This document shows positions 52,836-61,116 of a stretch of 64,000 bases of DNA, piece by piece. The stretch spans positions 1-64,000 of the forward strand of contig NZ_JACIFP010000001.1 in assembly GCF_014197435.1 (NCBI RefSeq). The letters run 5' to 3'. Numbering within the stretch: the stretch's first letter is position 1; the number at the start of each line of letters is the position of its first letter. The notes below the pieces were generated by a model. It searched no databases. It saw only the letters and a list, made by a program, of their open reading frames with translations, and had not been told where the DNA came from. The position numbers were made by a program, and so were the translations under genes. This DNA comes from Gordonia humi. Lineage in GTDB: Bacteria > Actinomycetota > Actinomycetes > Mycobacteriales > Mycobacteriaceae.

Positions 52836-52853
52836 ACCGAGCGATCGCTCGGT
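52836..52853. promoter_or_regulatory. Perfect 18-base palindrome ACCGAGCGATCGCTCGGT (TetR-type operator)
   Basis: All 18 bases pair with themselves on the opposite strand. The element lies 22-39 bases upstream of the acyl-CoA dehydrogenase ATG and 43 bases beyond the stop of a TetR gene. Both position and symmetry suit an operator for one of the two TetR proteins encoded upstream, controlling the dehydrogenase-kinase-SDR operon. Confidence 0.65.
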
Positions 52854-52895
52854 GCAGTGACCAGACTCCCATGCCCGCGCGCGAGGAGTCAAGGC

Positions 52896-53513
52896 TCAGT
52901 CGCGTCGGCGGTACCCCACGATAGCCCGCGCATAGTCGAGATTGCGTTCGATGAGCTCGGTGGGACCGAGTTCGCCGTCCGCCCGGTACCACGTCGACAC
53001 GCCCACGCACATGGTGGCGACGGCGCGCGCCGCCCCCTTCGGGTCGACCGTCTCGAAGACGCCCGAGGCGACGCCGGCCAACACCACCTCGTCCACCATG
53101 CGCTGCTGACGGACACGGTGGCCGATGTACCGCGGCCGGTAGTCCGGGTCGAGGCTCCGCATCTCGGTCGATCCGACGAACGCCTGTTCGCGGCGGTACA
53201 TGTGGAAGCGCAGCAGGGATTCGACGACGGCGTCGAACTGCGCGAGCGGATCGTCGCCCGCCTCGATGATCGCCTGCTCGGACCGACGAAGGAGGTCGCC
53301 CATCGTCAGCTCGAGCAGCCCCTGCAGCAGCGACTGCTTGGACGGGTAGTGGTGGTACAGACCAGGCACCGAGAGTCCGGCGCGCGCGGCGATGTCGCGG
53401 ACCGAGGTGCCGTGGTATCCGTGCTCGACGAACGCCTCCAGCGCGGCGCGCAACGGCACGGGCAGGTCGACGGCTCCGTAGTCGCGCCAGGACGACTGCA
53501 CTTGATCGATCAC
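52896..53513 (-). CDS. TetR family regulator
   Basis: A 205-residue TetR protein with HTH TSVRDIAARAGLSVPGLYHHYPSKQSLLQGLL (residues about 37-68). The C-terminal domain (LLRFHMYRREQAFVGSTEMRSL) is of the TetR_C_33-like type found beside acyl-CoA dehydrogenases. The GTG at 53513 overlaps the stop of the preceding TetR gene by 4 bases, so the two regulators are co-expressed. It precedes the acyl-CoA dehydrogenase operon, which it probably controls. Confidence 0.9.
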   Translation of the reverse strand: MIDQVQSSWRDYGAVDLPVPLRAALEAFVEHGYHGTSVRDIAARAGLSVPGLYHHYPSKQSLLQGLLELTMGDLLRRSEQAIIEAGDDPLAQFDAVVESLLRFHMYRREQAFVGSTEMRSLDPDYRPRYIGHRVRQQRMVDEVVLAGVASGVFETVDPKGAARAVATMCVGVSTWYRADGELGPTELIERNLDYARAIVGYRRRD

Positions 53514-54163
53514 CGGTCACCCACCGCATGCGATCGGGACTCCGGAAGCAGCATGCGCCCGCAGACGGCGACGAGTCGTTCGCGGTCGAGGTCGAGCCGC
53601 CCCTCCGTCCACGATGCGAGCACGCGCCCCAGACCGCCGACCTGGAAGTGCGACGCGGCCATCAGCTCGTCGTCGCCGCGCACCGTGGACACCTGCTGCG
53701 CCGATCGCGAGGTCAGCGTTGCGAACAGCTGCAGGCTCTCGGCGCGCCGTTCGGCCAGCACCGGGCTGCCGAGCGAATCGGAGAAGATCAGCCGCCCCTT
53801 GCGCCGGTCGGTGTCGACGATGTCGACAATGGCTTCGACGGCCGAGAGGACCTTGTCCCGCGGGTCGGCGCCCGCGTCGAAGGCCGCACCCGCACGCTCG
53901 GCGATCTCGGTGATCACACCGTCATAGGTCGCGCCGACCAACACATCGACGTTCTCGAAACTCTCATAGAAGTAGCGCGGCGTCAGACCGGCGTGCGTGC
54001 AGATGCCGCGGACCGTCACCGGACCCGCCTCCGGCTCACTCAACAGGTCGAGCGTCGCGTCCAGTAGGGCCGCACGCCGTCGCGCCACCCGCGCATCGCC
54101 GGCCTCTCCTCCGTATGACCGCAGTTCCCCCGCGACCTGACTCGACTCACTCACACCGTCCAT
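53510..54163 (-). CDS. TetR family regulator
   Basis: A 217-residue TetR protein. The HTH is VTVRGICTHAGLTPRYFYESFENVDVLVGATY (residues about 48-79), with RRRAALLDATLDLLSEP before it. The Tyr-Phe-Tyr-Glu-Ser-Phe recognition stretch is of the type seen in AcrR-like actinobacterial regulators. It is divergent from the MpaB-type oxygenase gene and coupled to the second TetR gene by a 4-base overlap. It may regulate the oxygenase, its own operon or both. Confidence 0.88.
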   Translation of the reverse strand: MDGVSESSQVAGELRSYGGEAGDARVARRRAALLDATLDLLSEPEAGPVTVRGICTHAGLTPRYFYESFENVDVLVGATYDGVITEIAERAGAAFDAGADPRDKVLSAVEAIVDIVDTDRRKGRLIFSDSLGSPVLAERRAESLQLFATLTSRSAQQVSTVRGDDELMAASHFQVGGLGRVLASWTEGRLDLDRERLVAVCGRMLLPESRSHAVGDR

Positions 54164-54190
54164 ACTGACACCTCCCCGGCGGTACCGAGC

Positions 54191-54238
54191 TTGACACCAC
54201 CGGATCTCGGGCGTTGAATCAACAACAGGAAACGCCCG
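54191..54238. promoter_or_regulatory. Promoter region with inverted repeat CGGGCGTT...AACGCCCG
   Basis: TTGACA at 54191-54196 could be a -35 element for the oxygenase gene. CGGGCGTT (54208-54215) and AACGCCCG (54231-54238) are perfect 8-base arms with a 15-base AT-rich spacer. They lie 22-52 bases before the ATG at 54260 and between divergent genes, so a TetR operator is likely. Confidence 0.5.
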
Positions 54239-54259
54239 TTATCAGTTCTTGGGAGCGAC

Positions 54260-55129
54260 ATGACCACCGAAGCCGTCGACGAGTTCGTCACCGAGACCGT
54301 GCCCGCACGCACACGCGTCGAGCTCGACGAGCAGCAGATCACCGACATGGGCCTGCTCGGCCCGGCCCTGCTGTCGGGCCCGGCGAACGTGATCATGCAG
54401 CTGTCCCATCCGTCGGTCGGCTACGGCGTGTACGAGAGCAAGGTCGACACCGGGAACCTGTACAAGCACCCGGTCAAGCGCACCAGGACCACTCTGACCT
54501 ACCTGGCGGTGGCCGCCGAAGGCGGTCCGGAACTCCGCCGCAAGTACCGTCAGGCGGTCAACCGCTCGCACGCGCAGGTCCGGTCGGTCGAATCGAGTCC
54601 GGTCAAGTACAACGCCTTCGATCCCCGGCTTCAGCTCTGGGTCGCGGCCTGCCTGTACCGCGGATGGGAGGACTGCGTCCGCATCTTCGGCGACGAGACC
54701 GCCCTCACCGAGGAGGCGTACCGCCAAGGCGCCGTCATGGGCACCACCCTGCAGATGCCGCCCGAGATGTGGCCGGCGACCCGCGCCGAGTTCGAAGAGT
54801 ACTGGCAGTCGACGCTCGCCGAGATGGAGATCGACGACGTCATCGGCAGCTACCTGAAGTCGTTGGTCCGACTTCGGTTCGCCCATCCCGTCGTTCGCGC
54901 GCTCATGGGTCGCTTCTCCGAGATCATGACCATCGGATTCCTGCCACCCGAGTTCCGCGAGAAGATCGGCTTCACGCAGACCCGGACCGACAAGCTGGTC
55001 TTCGACACGCACAACAAGATCATGCGGGCCGCCGTTCACGCGATGCCGCCGTCGTGGCGCAAGTTCCCGTTCAACCTCCTGCTCGCCGACCTGAGGTGGC
55101 GGATGCGGACGAACCGCCCGCTGATCTGA
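54260..55129 (+). CDS. MpaB/latex-clearing-like oxygenase, DUF2236 family
   Basis: A 289-residue protein of the oxygenase MpaB family (DUF2236), heme proteins related to the rubber oxygenase Lcp. The N-terminal GLLGPALLSGPANVIMQLSHPSVGYGVYESK contains the conserved HP; later blocks are RSHAQVRS, FDPRLQLWVAACLYRGWEDCVRIF and QMPPEMWPATRAEFEEYW. GGGAG lies 6 bases before the ATG. There is no signal peptide, so it acts inside the cell, probably on a hydrophobic or polyketide-like substrate. Several DUF2236 genes are usual in Gordonia-like genomes. Substrate unknown. Confidence 0.88.
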   Translation: MTTEAVDEFVTETVPARTRVELDEQQITDMGLLGPALLSGPANVIMQLSHPSVGYGVYESKVDTGNLYKHPVKRTRTTLTYLAVAAEGGPELRRKYRQAVNRSHAQVRSVESSPVKYNAFDPRLQLWVAACLYRGWEDCVRIFGDETALTEEAYRQGAVMGTTLQMPPEMWPATRAEFEEYWQSTLAEMEIDDVIGSYLKSLVRLRFAHPVVRALMGRFSEIMTIGFLPPEFREKIGFTQTRTDKLVFDTHNKIMRAAVHAMPPSWRKFPFNLLLADLRWRMRTNRPLI

Positions 55130-55145
55130 ACACACGCGGGTCTCG

Positions 55146-56564
55146 TCAGACGACGACGCCGACCTCGCGCACGGTGTCATCGATCGTCGACCCGGTGCCG
55201 CCGACCCGGAACGACGCACCACGGTGATTGTCCGGCAGTCTGTCGCCACGACCGAACAGTTTGTGCCGCAACGATCCCGGTGTGTACTCACCCGAATACA
55301 CACCGCGCGCCGTGAGCGCGGGGACGACGTGGTCGACGATGTCCTCGAATGTTCCCGGTGTCACGGCGTACGCGAGGTTGAAGCCGTCGGCGTCGGTCTC
55401 GTCGACCCAGTCGGTCAGAGTCTCGGCGATCTCGTCGCCCGATCCGATGAACACCGGCCCCATGCCGCCGATGCCGCCCCACGCGGCGACGTCGCGCACC
55501 CGCCACGGACGACCGTCCTCGTTCGCCTGCGCGAACGCCGCGACCGCGGACTGGATCGCGTTCGACTCGACGGCGGCGATGGGGTCGTCCAGGCTGTACC
55601 GGGAGAGGTCGATCCCCATCCACCCGGACATGAAGACCAACGATCCCTCATCCGATGCGTACCGCCGGTAGTCCGCCGCCTTCTCCCGGGCGGCATCCGC
55701 GGTGCTGTCGGTGATGATCGTCGCCAGGGTGTAGATCTTGGCGTCGTACGGCCCACGACCCGCCGCGACGAGCGCGTCACGCGTCCGCGAGACGACGTCG
55801 CGCAGAATCGTCTTGGTCGGCGCGGCGACGAAGATCGCCTCGGCGTTCTCCGCCGCGAACCGACCCCCTCGCGTCGACGCGCCCGCCTGGTAAATCACCG
55901 GCGACCGTTGGATCGAGGGCTCGGCGAGGTGAATTCCCGGCACCGTGAAATGCTCGCCGCGATGGCCGATGTGATGAACCCTCGACGGATCGGCGAACAC
56001 TCCGTCGGCACGGTCACGTCGAACCGCGTCGTCCTCCCACGAGCCCTCCCACAGCTTGTAGAGGACCGTCAGATACTCGTCGGCACGGTCGTAACGCGCA
56101 TCGTGGTCGAGCAGGTCGGCGTCGCCCATGTTTCGGGCGGCAGCGGGGAGGTAGCCGGTCACGACGTTCCAGCCGATCCGCCCCCGTGTGAGGTGATCGA
56201 GTGTGGACAGCCTGCGGGCGAACGGGTACGGATGCTCGAATCCGGTACCGGTCGTGACCCCGAAGCCGAGGTTCTCGGTGGCGTGGGCCATCGCCGAGAC
56301 CAGGAGCAGCGGATCGTTCACCGGAATCTGAGCGCCCTGCCGGATCGCGGCCTCATCACTGCCGCCGTAGACGTCGTACGTGCCGAGGACGTCCGCGATG
56401 AACAGCCCTTCGAACCGGCCCCGCTCGAGCAGCCTCGCGAGATCCACCCAGTAGTCGATGGTGTTGTACTCCCACGATCGATCGTCCGGGTGGCGCCACA
56501 GCCCCGGCGACTGATGGGCGACGCAGTTCATGTCGAAGGCGTTGAGTCGGATCTGGCGTGTCAT
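55146..56564 (-). CDS. NtaA/SnaA/DszA-family FMN-dependent monooxygenase (LLM class)
   Basis: A 472-residue bacterial-luciferase-type monooxygenase, using FMNH2 from a separate reductase. RQIRLNAFDMNCVAHQSPGLWRHP opens the family; WNVVTGYLPAAARNMGD and YQAGASTRGGRFAAENAEAIFVAAPT are family hallmarks, as is the HDARYDRADEYL stretch. Related enzymes attack dibenzothiophene sulfone, nitrilotriacetate or alkanesulfonates. The start may be ATG 56564 or 56573. No DszB/DszC neighbours are seen, so a Dsz role is not supported. It lies beside an XRE-cupin regulator gene on the same strand (62 bases). Confidence 0.85.
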   Translation of the reverse strand: MTRQIRLNAFDMNCVAHQSPGLWRHPDDRSWEYNTIDYWVDLARLLERGRFEGLFIADVLGTYDVYGGSDEAAIRQGAQIPVNDPLLLVSAMAHATENLGFGVTTGTGFEHPYPFARRLSTLDHLTRGRIGWNVVTGYLPAAARNMGDADLLDHDARYDRADEYLTVLYKLWEGSWEDDAVRRDRADGVFADPSRVHHIGHRGEHFTVPGIHLAEPSIQRSPVIYQAGASTRGGRFAAENAEAIFVAAPTKTILRDVVSRTRDALVAAGRGPYDAKIYTLATIITDSTADAAREKAADYRRYASDEGSLVFMSGWMGIDLSRYSLDDPIAAVESNAIQSAVAAFAQANEDGRPWRVRDVAAWGGIGGMGPVFIGSGDEIAETLTDWVDETDADGFNLAYAVTPGTFEDIVDHVVPALTARGVYSGEYTPGSLRHKLFGRGDRLPDNHRGASFRVGGTGSTIDDTVREVGVVV

Positions 56565-56626
56565 GCCTGACATGGTCGACCCGTCGACCGCTTCGGCCCA
56601 CCGTTGTGCGCACGATGGGCCGAACC

Positions 56627-57226
56627 TCACGACTCGCTGAGCAGCACCGCGATCGTTCCGTCGTCGAGCGCGTCGAAGATGTGCTCGACGTCGCCGGGGT
56701 AGTTCACGTAGTCGCCCGGCGAGAGGTCGACCGGCGACTCGGTCGGACCGACCGACGCCCTTCCCGCACAGAGGACGACGTGTTCGACGACTCCTCGCGC
56801 ATGCGGCTCGGACACACGCGGGCGGCCCCGGTCGGCGCGGATCAGATAGGCGTCGCGCCGCGTGCCCGGTCGGGCGGCCGACAGCAGCGTCGCCGTGTAC
56901 GAGTCCGCTTCGCTCGCCCCGATCGTCGGGCCGTCACCGAGCCGGATCACTTCGACCAGCGGACGGGGGGCGTCGACGAGCGCCGAGAACTGGATACCCA
57001 GCGCGACGCTGATCGACCACAGCGTCTCGATGCTGGGGTTCCCCTCCCCCGACTCCAGTTGGGACAGAGTCGATTTGCCGACGCCCGCTCGGCGCGCGAG
57101 TTCGGCGAGCGAGATCCCCGCGCGCGTGCGTTCACGTTTGAGCGACGCGGCGACCAACTTCTGCGGACTCACCTCACCGACGTTCGACGAAATGGTCGAT
57201 CGTTCATCTTGACGAACATCATCCAT
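56627..57226 (-). CDS. XRE family regulator with C-terminal cupin domain
   Basis: A 199-residue regulator. The HTH is LKRERTRAGISLAELARRAGVGKSTLSQLESGEGNPS (residues about 28-64), followed by a cupin domain with REVVEHVVLCAGRASVG and LSPGDYVNYPGDVEHIFDALDDGT. Such proteins bind small ligands in the cupin. Its start is 18 bases from that of the divergent AzlC gene, so it likely controls azlCD as well as itself. It is co-directional with the flavin monooxygenase gene. Confidence 0.9.
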   Translation of the reverse strand: MDDVRQDERSTISSNVGEVSPQKLVAASLKRERTRAGISLAELARRAGVGKSTLSQLESGEGNPSIETLWSISVALGIQFSALVDAPRPLVEVIRLGDGPTIGASEADSYTATLLSAARPGTRRDAYLIRADRGRPRVSEPHARGVVEHVVLCAGRASVGPTESPVDLSPGDYVNYPGDVEHIFDALDDGTIAVLLSES

Positions 57227-57244
57227 AGGTCCATCATAGTGACC

Positions 57245-57958
57245 ATGCGTTCGGTACAGGGAACGATCCGCGAGATCGCAACACAGACCCCGCGCGAGAT
57301 CGTCGCGATCGGCGTGTCGATGTGGGTGGTCGGCACCTCGTACGGTGCGGCCGCGCACGGCATCGGTCTGGCCTGGTGGCAGATTCTGCTGATGGCATGC
57401 GTCGTACTCGCCGGATCGTCGGAGTTCGTACTGGTCTCGGTGGTCGCCGCGGGCGGGCTGCCGGTCGTCGGCGCGCTCGCCGGACTGCTGGTCAACGTGC
57501 GCAACTTCTCATACGGACTGTCGGCGGGCCGTTTTCTACGACACGATCGAACGCTCGTCGCGGCCGCTCACATGGTGAACGACGAGACCGCTGTCTACTC
57601 CGCACCGCACCGCGATCCGACGAAGGCGCGCGCCGCATTCGTCGTCTGCGGCATCGCCGTCGTGGTGTGCTGGCCGCTCGGCGCGTTGACCGGCGCACTC
57701 GTCGGACAGGTGATCGGTTCGCCAGAGACACTCGGGCTCGACGCCGCGTTCCCCGCGCTGCTCGTGGCTCTCGCCCTGCCCGCGCTCCGCAATCGCGAGA
57801 CCCGGTGGGCCGCTCTGTTCGGCGGCGCGATCGCCTTGGCGACAGCAGGATTCGTCGCCGCGGGACTTCCAGTACTGCTGTCGCTGATCGGTATCCCCCT
57901 CGGGCTGCTGATGACCGGCCGACGTCCCGCGCGCACCGACAGCACGGTCGAGTCATGA
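57245..57958 (+). CDS. azlC: AzlC family branched-chain amino acid exporter, large subunit
   Basis: A 237-residue membrane protein with about eight hydrophobic segments. SYGAAAHGIGLAWWQILLMACVVLAGSSEFV and LLVNVRNFSYGLSAGRFL are characteristic of AzlC/YgaZ proteins, which with AzlD export branched-chain or related amino acids such as valine. The stop overlaps azlD by 4 bases. Divergent from an XRE-cupin regulator; its ligand could be the exported amino acid. Confidence 0.9.
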   Translation: MRSVQGTIREIATQTPREIVAIGVSMWVVGTSYGAAAHGIGLAWWQILLMACVVLAGSSEFVLVSVVAAGGLPVVGALAGLLVNVRNFSYGLSAGRFLRHDRTLVAAAHMVNDETAVYSAPHRDPTKARAAFVVCGIAVVVCWPLGALTGALVGQVIGSPETLGLDAAFPALLVALALPALRNRETRWAALFGGAIALATAGFVAAGLPVLLSLIGIPLGLLMTGRRPARTDSTVES

Positions 57959-58275
57959 CCGGCTGGCAGTTCGCGGGCGCGGTCGCCCTGCTCGCCGGAG
58001 GCACCTACGCCATCCGCCTCGCGGGCGTCACGCTGCGGACCAGGACCACGGTCTCACCGCTCGTCGAAGCTCTCCTGGAGCGGTCGACCATGGTGCTGCT
58101 GATCGCTGTCGGCCTCACCGGAACCCTCTTCGAGGGGACCGACCTCGCCGGCCCCGCACGCCCCGTCGGGGTCGCGATAGGCGTCGTCGCGGCATGGTTC
58201 AAAGCGCCGCTGGTGGTCGTGATCGTCGCCGCGGCGGCATCGACGGCGCTGTTGCGGCTGGCGGGGGTGCCGTAG
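57955..58275 (+). CDS. azlD: AzlD family branched-chain amino acid exporter, small subunit
   Basis: A 106-residue protein with about four hydrophobic segments (WQFAGAVALLAGGTYAIRLAGVTL, STMVLLIAVGLTGTLF, PVGVAIGVVAAWF, PLVVVIVAAAASTALLRL). TYAIRLAG is the AzlD/YgaH marker. The ATG at 57955 overlaps the azlC stop by 4 bases, fitting stoichiometric production of the two-subunit exporter. Confidence 0.9.
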   Translation: MTGWQFAGAVALLAGGTYAIRLAGVTLRTRTTVSPLVEALLERSTMVLLIAVGLTGTLFEGTDLAGPARPVGVAIGVVAAWFKAPLVVVIVAAAASTALLRLAGVP

Positions 58276-58347
58276 CTCGACCCCGTATCTCCTGCGCGGA
58301 CGGCTCCTGAGCGCGGGCCGAGGACCCGGCGCGCATGCGGCCTCGCC

Positions 58348-59637
58348 CTACAGCCGCTTGAGCGCCGACCTGGTCAGCGTACGGACATCCGACTGTCCCG
58401 ACAGACCGAGCGTCAGATCGAGTTCGGCGACGATGTTCGCGACCGCGTCGCGCGCACCGTCGGCACCGTTCAAAGCGAGACCGTACATGTGCGGGCGTCC
58501 GATGCAGACCGCATCGGCCCCGAGCGCCAAGGCCTTGAACACGTCGGAGCCGGTGTAGAAACCGGAGTCGACGAGGATCTTGAGTCGCCCGGACACGGCG
58601 TCGACGACGTCGACGAGCGCATCGGTGGACGAGATCGATCCGTCGACCTGTCGACCGCCGTGATTGGAGACGATGATGCCGTCGACGCCGCGCTCGACGG
58701 CCTCGAGCGCGTCGTCGGGATGCAGGACGCCTTTCAGCACGATCGGCAGGTCGGTCAACTCGCGCAGCACGGCGAGATCGTCCCAGTTCAACGACGGCCG
58801 CGAATAGATGTCGAGGAAAGTCTCGACGGCCGCGCGCGGCTCGGGCGCGGTGAGGTTGCGGCGCAACTCCCCCGGTACGTTCCGCGCGATCGACAGCAGG
58901 GTCTTGATCGCACCGATGCTGATCTCCGGCTTCTCTTTCGTCGCGCCTTTGAGCCGCTCGGCGACGATCTCCCAGAACGTCGGATCGGAGGTGTACTGGT
59001 CGATGCCCTCCGCGCGCGCGAACGGCAGCGACCCGAGGTTCAGATCCTGCGGGCGCCAGCCCAGCATCGTGGTGTCGAGGGTGACGACGATCGCCGCCGC
59101 GCCCATCGCCTCCGCGCGAGAGACGAGACTGCGCACGAGACGGTCGTCGGTGGACCAGTACAGCTGAAACCAGCGCGGGGCACCGGGCCGCACCGACTCC
59201 ATCTCGGCGGCGACGTCCTCCATCGGCGCGCAGCCCTGGTTGGAGAAGATGTACGGCAGACCGAGTTCGGCCGCGGCGTGCCCGATGTGGACGTCGGCGC
59301 GATCGTGGGCGAGCGCGCCCGCCCCGACCGGTGAGAACAGGATCGGGGCCGGCAGCGTCTGACCGAAGAGATCCGTCGCCAGATCGCGGTCGCTGGTGTC
59401 GCGCAACATGCGCGGAACGATGGCCCACCGGTCGAGCGCCTCGCGGTTGGCCGCCATCGTCCGTCCCTCACCCGCGCCCCCGGCGACGTACGCCCAGCCG
59501 CGCCGGCTCATCCTCGCGCGGGCGCGCCGCTCGAGAGTCGCGAAGTCGGTGGGGACGGACGGGGTCCGTCCGTGGATTCCCGCGGAGTAGATCTCATTCT
59601 GTCGTGCCCGCCCATAGTTCTGCGCCATGGCGTTCAT
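58348..59637 (-). CDS. FMN-dependent alpha-hydroxy acid oxidase, lactate 2-monooxygenase-like
   Basis: A 429-residue (beta/alpha)8 flavoprotein. The catalytic His is in IIVSNHGGRQVDGSISSTDAL, the phosphate-binding residues in ILVDSGFYTGSDVFKALALGADAVCIGRPHMYGLAL, and the N-terminal FMN contacts in LFSPVGAGALAHDRADV. The extra segment between residues about 210-290 (loop with ATKEKPEISIGAIKT) resembles lactate 2-monooxygenase, which makes acetate and CO2 from L-lactate, more than L-lactate dehydrogenase. Other 2-hydroxy acids are possible. The gene stands alone. Confidence 0.85.
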   Translation of the reverse strand: MNAMAQNYGRARQNEIYSAGIHGRTPSVPTDFATLERRARARMSRRGWAYVAGGAGEGRTMAANREALDRWAIVPRMLRDTSDRDLATDLFGQTLPAPILFSPVGAGALAHDRADVHIGHAAAELGLPYIFSNQGCAPMEDVAAEMESVRPGAPRWFQLYWSTDDRLVRSLVSRAEAMGAAAIVVTLDTTMLGWRPQDLNLGSLPFARAEGIDQYTSDPTFWEIVAERLKGATKEKPEISIGAIKTLLSIARNVPGELRRNLTAPEPRAAVETFLDIYSRPSLNWDDLAVLRELTDLPIVLKGVLHPDDALEAVERGVDGIIVSNHGGRQVDGSISSTDALVDVVDAVSGRLKILVDSGFYTGSDVFKALALGADAVCIGRPHMYGLALNGADGARDAVANIVAELDLTLGLSGQSDVRTLTRSALKRL

Positions 59638-59663
59638 TCTGGCCTACGCCGGCGCGTGTGCGG

Positions 59664-60140
59664 TCAGTCCCGGCGCAGGAAGAAGTAGAAGTGGTCGTCT
59701 CGGACCAGAGACGTACTGCCGTTCATGATCCCCATCAGGGTGTTCTCGTCGACCCTCTTGAAATGGTCGATGACCGGCTGGCCGTCGTAGACCATGGACG
59801 CGGTCGTCTCACCGCGGAACTCGACCATCCACAGGCTCGCCGCACCCTTGCCGATCTCGAGATCCGAGTACAGTTCGCCGTCGGCGTTCCGACACACCAT
59901 CGGAGCGACGTCGTAGCGGCCGCGCAGCCATTTGCCGTGCCAGCCGACCGCCGCCAGCTGCCCGTCGAGCTTGTGCCCGGACGGCAGTTCGCCGCCCGCC
60001 CAGTCGCCGATGACGTCGTCGACGGACACCGGCGGCAGCGCCGCCCAGATCGCGTCCAGATCCGCGGGCGCGCTGATCTCCTGCGATGCCGCCAGTCGCT
60101 CGAACTCGGCGACGGCCCACTGCTCCGTAAGTTGACTCAT
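59664..60140 (-). CDS. DUF4334/GXWXG domain protein
   Basis: A 158-residue protein. VSVDDVIGDWAGGELPSGHKLDGQL carries the GxWxGG-like motif of the GXWXG domain, and KWLRGRYDVAPMVCRNADGELYSDLEIGKGAASLWMVEFRGETTASMVYDGQPVIDHFKRVDENTLMGIM belongs to DUF4334, a beta-rich fold. TACCAT 8 bases before the ATG at 60140 supports a leaderless start over a GTG at 60146. Function unknown. Confidence 0.82.
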   Translation of the reverse strand: MSQLTEQWAVAEFERLAASQEISAPADLDAIWAALPPVSVDDVIGDWAGGELPSGHKLDGQLAAVGWHGKWLRGRYDVAPMVCRNADGELYSDLEIGKGAASLWMVEFRGETTASMVYDGQPVIDHFKRVDENTLMGIMNGSTSLVRDDHFYFFLRRD

Positions 60141-60177
60141 GCTCACCGATGGTACGGCAATCTGAGTACGTTCGTTA

Positions 60178-60960
60178 TCAGCTTGCTGCGCGACCCTTCA
60201 CCGACGCCTGCAGCGCCGCGAGCAGGTCGGCCACCTCGTCGTCGCCCTCATCCTTCGGCGGCTCCGGCTCCTCGAACGCCTGACCGCCGCCTGCCTTCGC
60301 CTCGATCAGCTTGGCCAGTTCCCGCTGATAGGTGTCCTCGAACTGCGACGGGTCGAAGTCGGAGGCCATCGTCTCGATGAGAGAGGCGGCCATGTCGAGC
60401 TCCTGGTCGCGGATCTGCACATCGGAGGAGAGGAAGTCGAAATCGGGCTCGCGGACCTCGTCGGGCCACAGCAGCGTCTGCAGGGTCATCACCCCGTCGA
60501 TCACGCGCAGCGCGGCGAGCCGGGTCCGATTGCGGAGGGTGAAGTTCGCGATCGCCAGCCGCTCTGTTCGCTCGAGCGCCTTCGCAAGCAGGACATAGGC
60601 TTTCGGAGATTTCGACGAAGGCTCCAGATAGTAGGGCTTGTCGAAGTAGATCGGATCCACCTGATCGATCGGCACGAACTCGAGGATCGAGATCTCGGGG
60701 CTCCGGGTCACCGGCAACTCGGCGAGATCGGCCTTCGTCAGTATCACCGGTTCGCCGTCGTCCGTCTCATAGGCGTTGGCGATATTCGCGTACTCCACCT
60801 CGGTGTCGGTGCCTTCGCGCACACGGCGGTACCGGATCCGGGTGCCGTCCTTGGCGTCGACCTGGTGCGAGCTGCGGTCATGACTCTCGGTCGCCGAGTA
60901 CACCTTGACCGGCACATTCACCAGACCGAAGCTGAGGTCGCCCTTCCAGATGGAACGCAT
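60178..60960 (-). CDS. ku: Ku protein (non-homologous end joining)
   Basis: A 260-residue bacterial Ku that forms a ring dimer on DNA double-strand ends and recruits LigD. MRSIWKGDLSFGLVNVPVKVYSATE is the standard N-terminus, and RVREGTDTEVEYANIANAYE and FDKPYYLEPSSKSPKAYVLLAKALERTERLAIANFTLRNRTRLAALR are family marks. The C-terminal tail is short and acidic (EPEPPKDEGDDEVADLLAALQASVKGR). Divergent from ligD, with a 24-base tandem repeat between starts. It works with that gene's product. Confidence 0.95.
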   Translation of the reverse strand: MRSIWKGDLSFGLVNVPVKVYSATESHDRSSHQVDAKDGTRIRYRRVREGTDTEVEYANIANAYETDDGEPVILTKADLAELPVTRSPEISILEFVPIDQVDPIYFDKPYYLEPSSKSPKAYVLLAKALERTERLAIANFTLRNRTRLAALRVIDGVMTLQTLLWPDEVREPDFDFLSSDVQIRDQELDMAASLIETMASDFDPSQFEDTYQRELAKLIEAKAGGGQAFEEPEPPKDEGDDEVADLLAALQASVKGRAAS

Positions 60961-60996
60961 GCAGCGATTGTGCCACGGCGTCGTACGAATCGAGCC

Positions 60997-61116
60997 GCGA
61001 CGACGCGGCACAGCAACTCGATGCCGACGCGGCACAGCAACTCAATGCCGACGCGGCACAGCAACTCAATGCCGACGCGGCACAGCAGCTCAATGCCGAC
61101 GCGGCACAATGGCTCC
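60997..61116. repeat. 24-base tandem repeat, five copies, between ku and ligD
   Basis: Four units beginning ATGCCGACGCGGCAC at 61021, 61045, 61069 and 61093 follow a partial, more diverged unit at 60997-61020. The first two are identical, the third differs by one base, and the last changes GCAACTCA to ATGGCTCC. Every unit puts an in-frame ATG ahead of ligD (peptide MPTRHSNS repeated), and the last unit creates CACAAT seven bases from the ligD ATG. The repeat fills the divergent promoter space and could vary in number by slippage. Confidence 0.85.

Noticed and set aside
55146..56564. Flavin monooxygenase as DszA of a desulfurisation operon
   Set aside because: The family is right, but no DszB or DszC gene is adjacent, so the specific function is not supported.
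60997..61116. 24-base repeats as a CRISPR array
   Set aside because: The units abut without spacers and are in frame with ligD; this is a simple tandem repeat.
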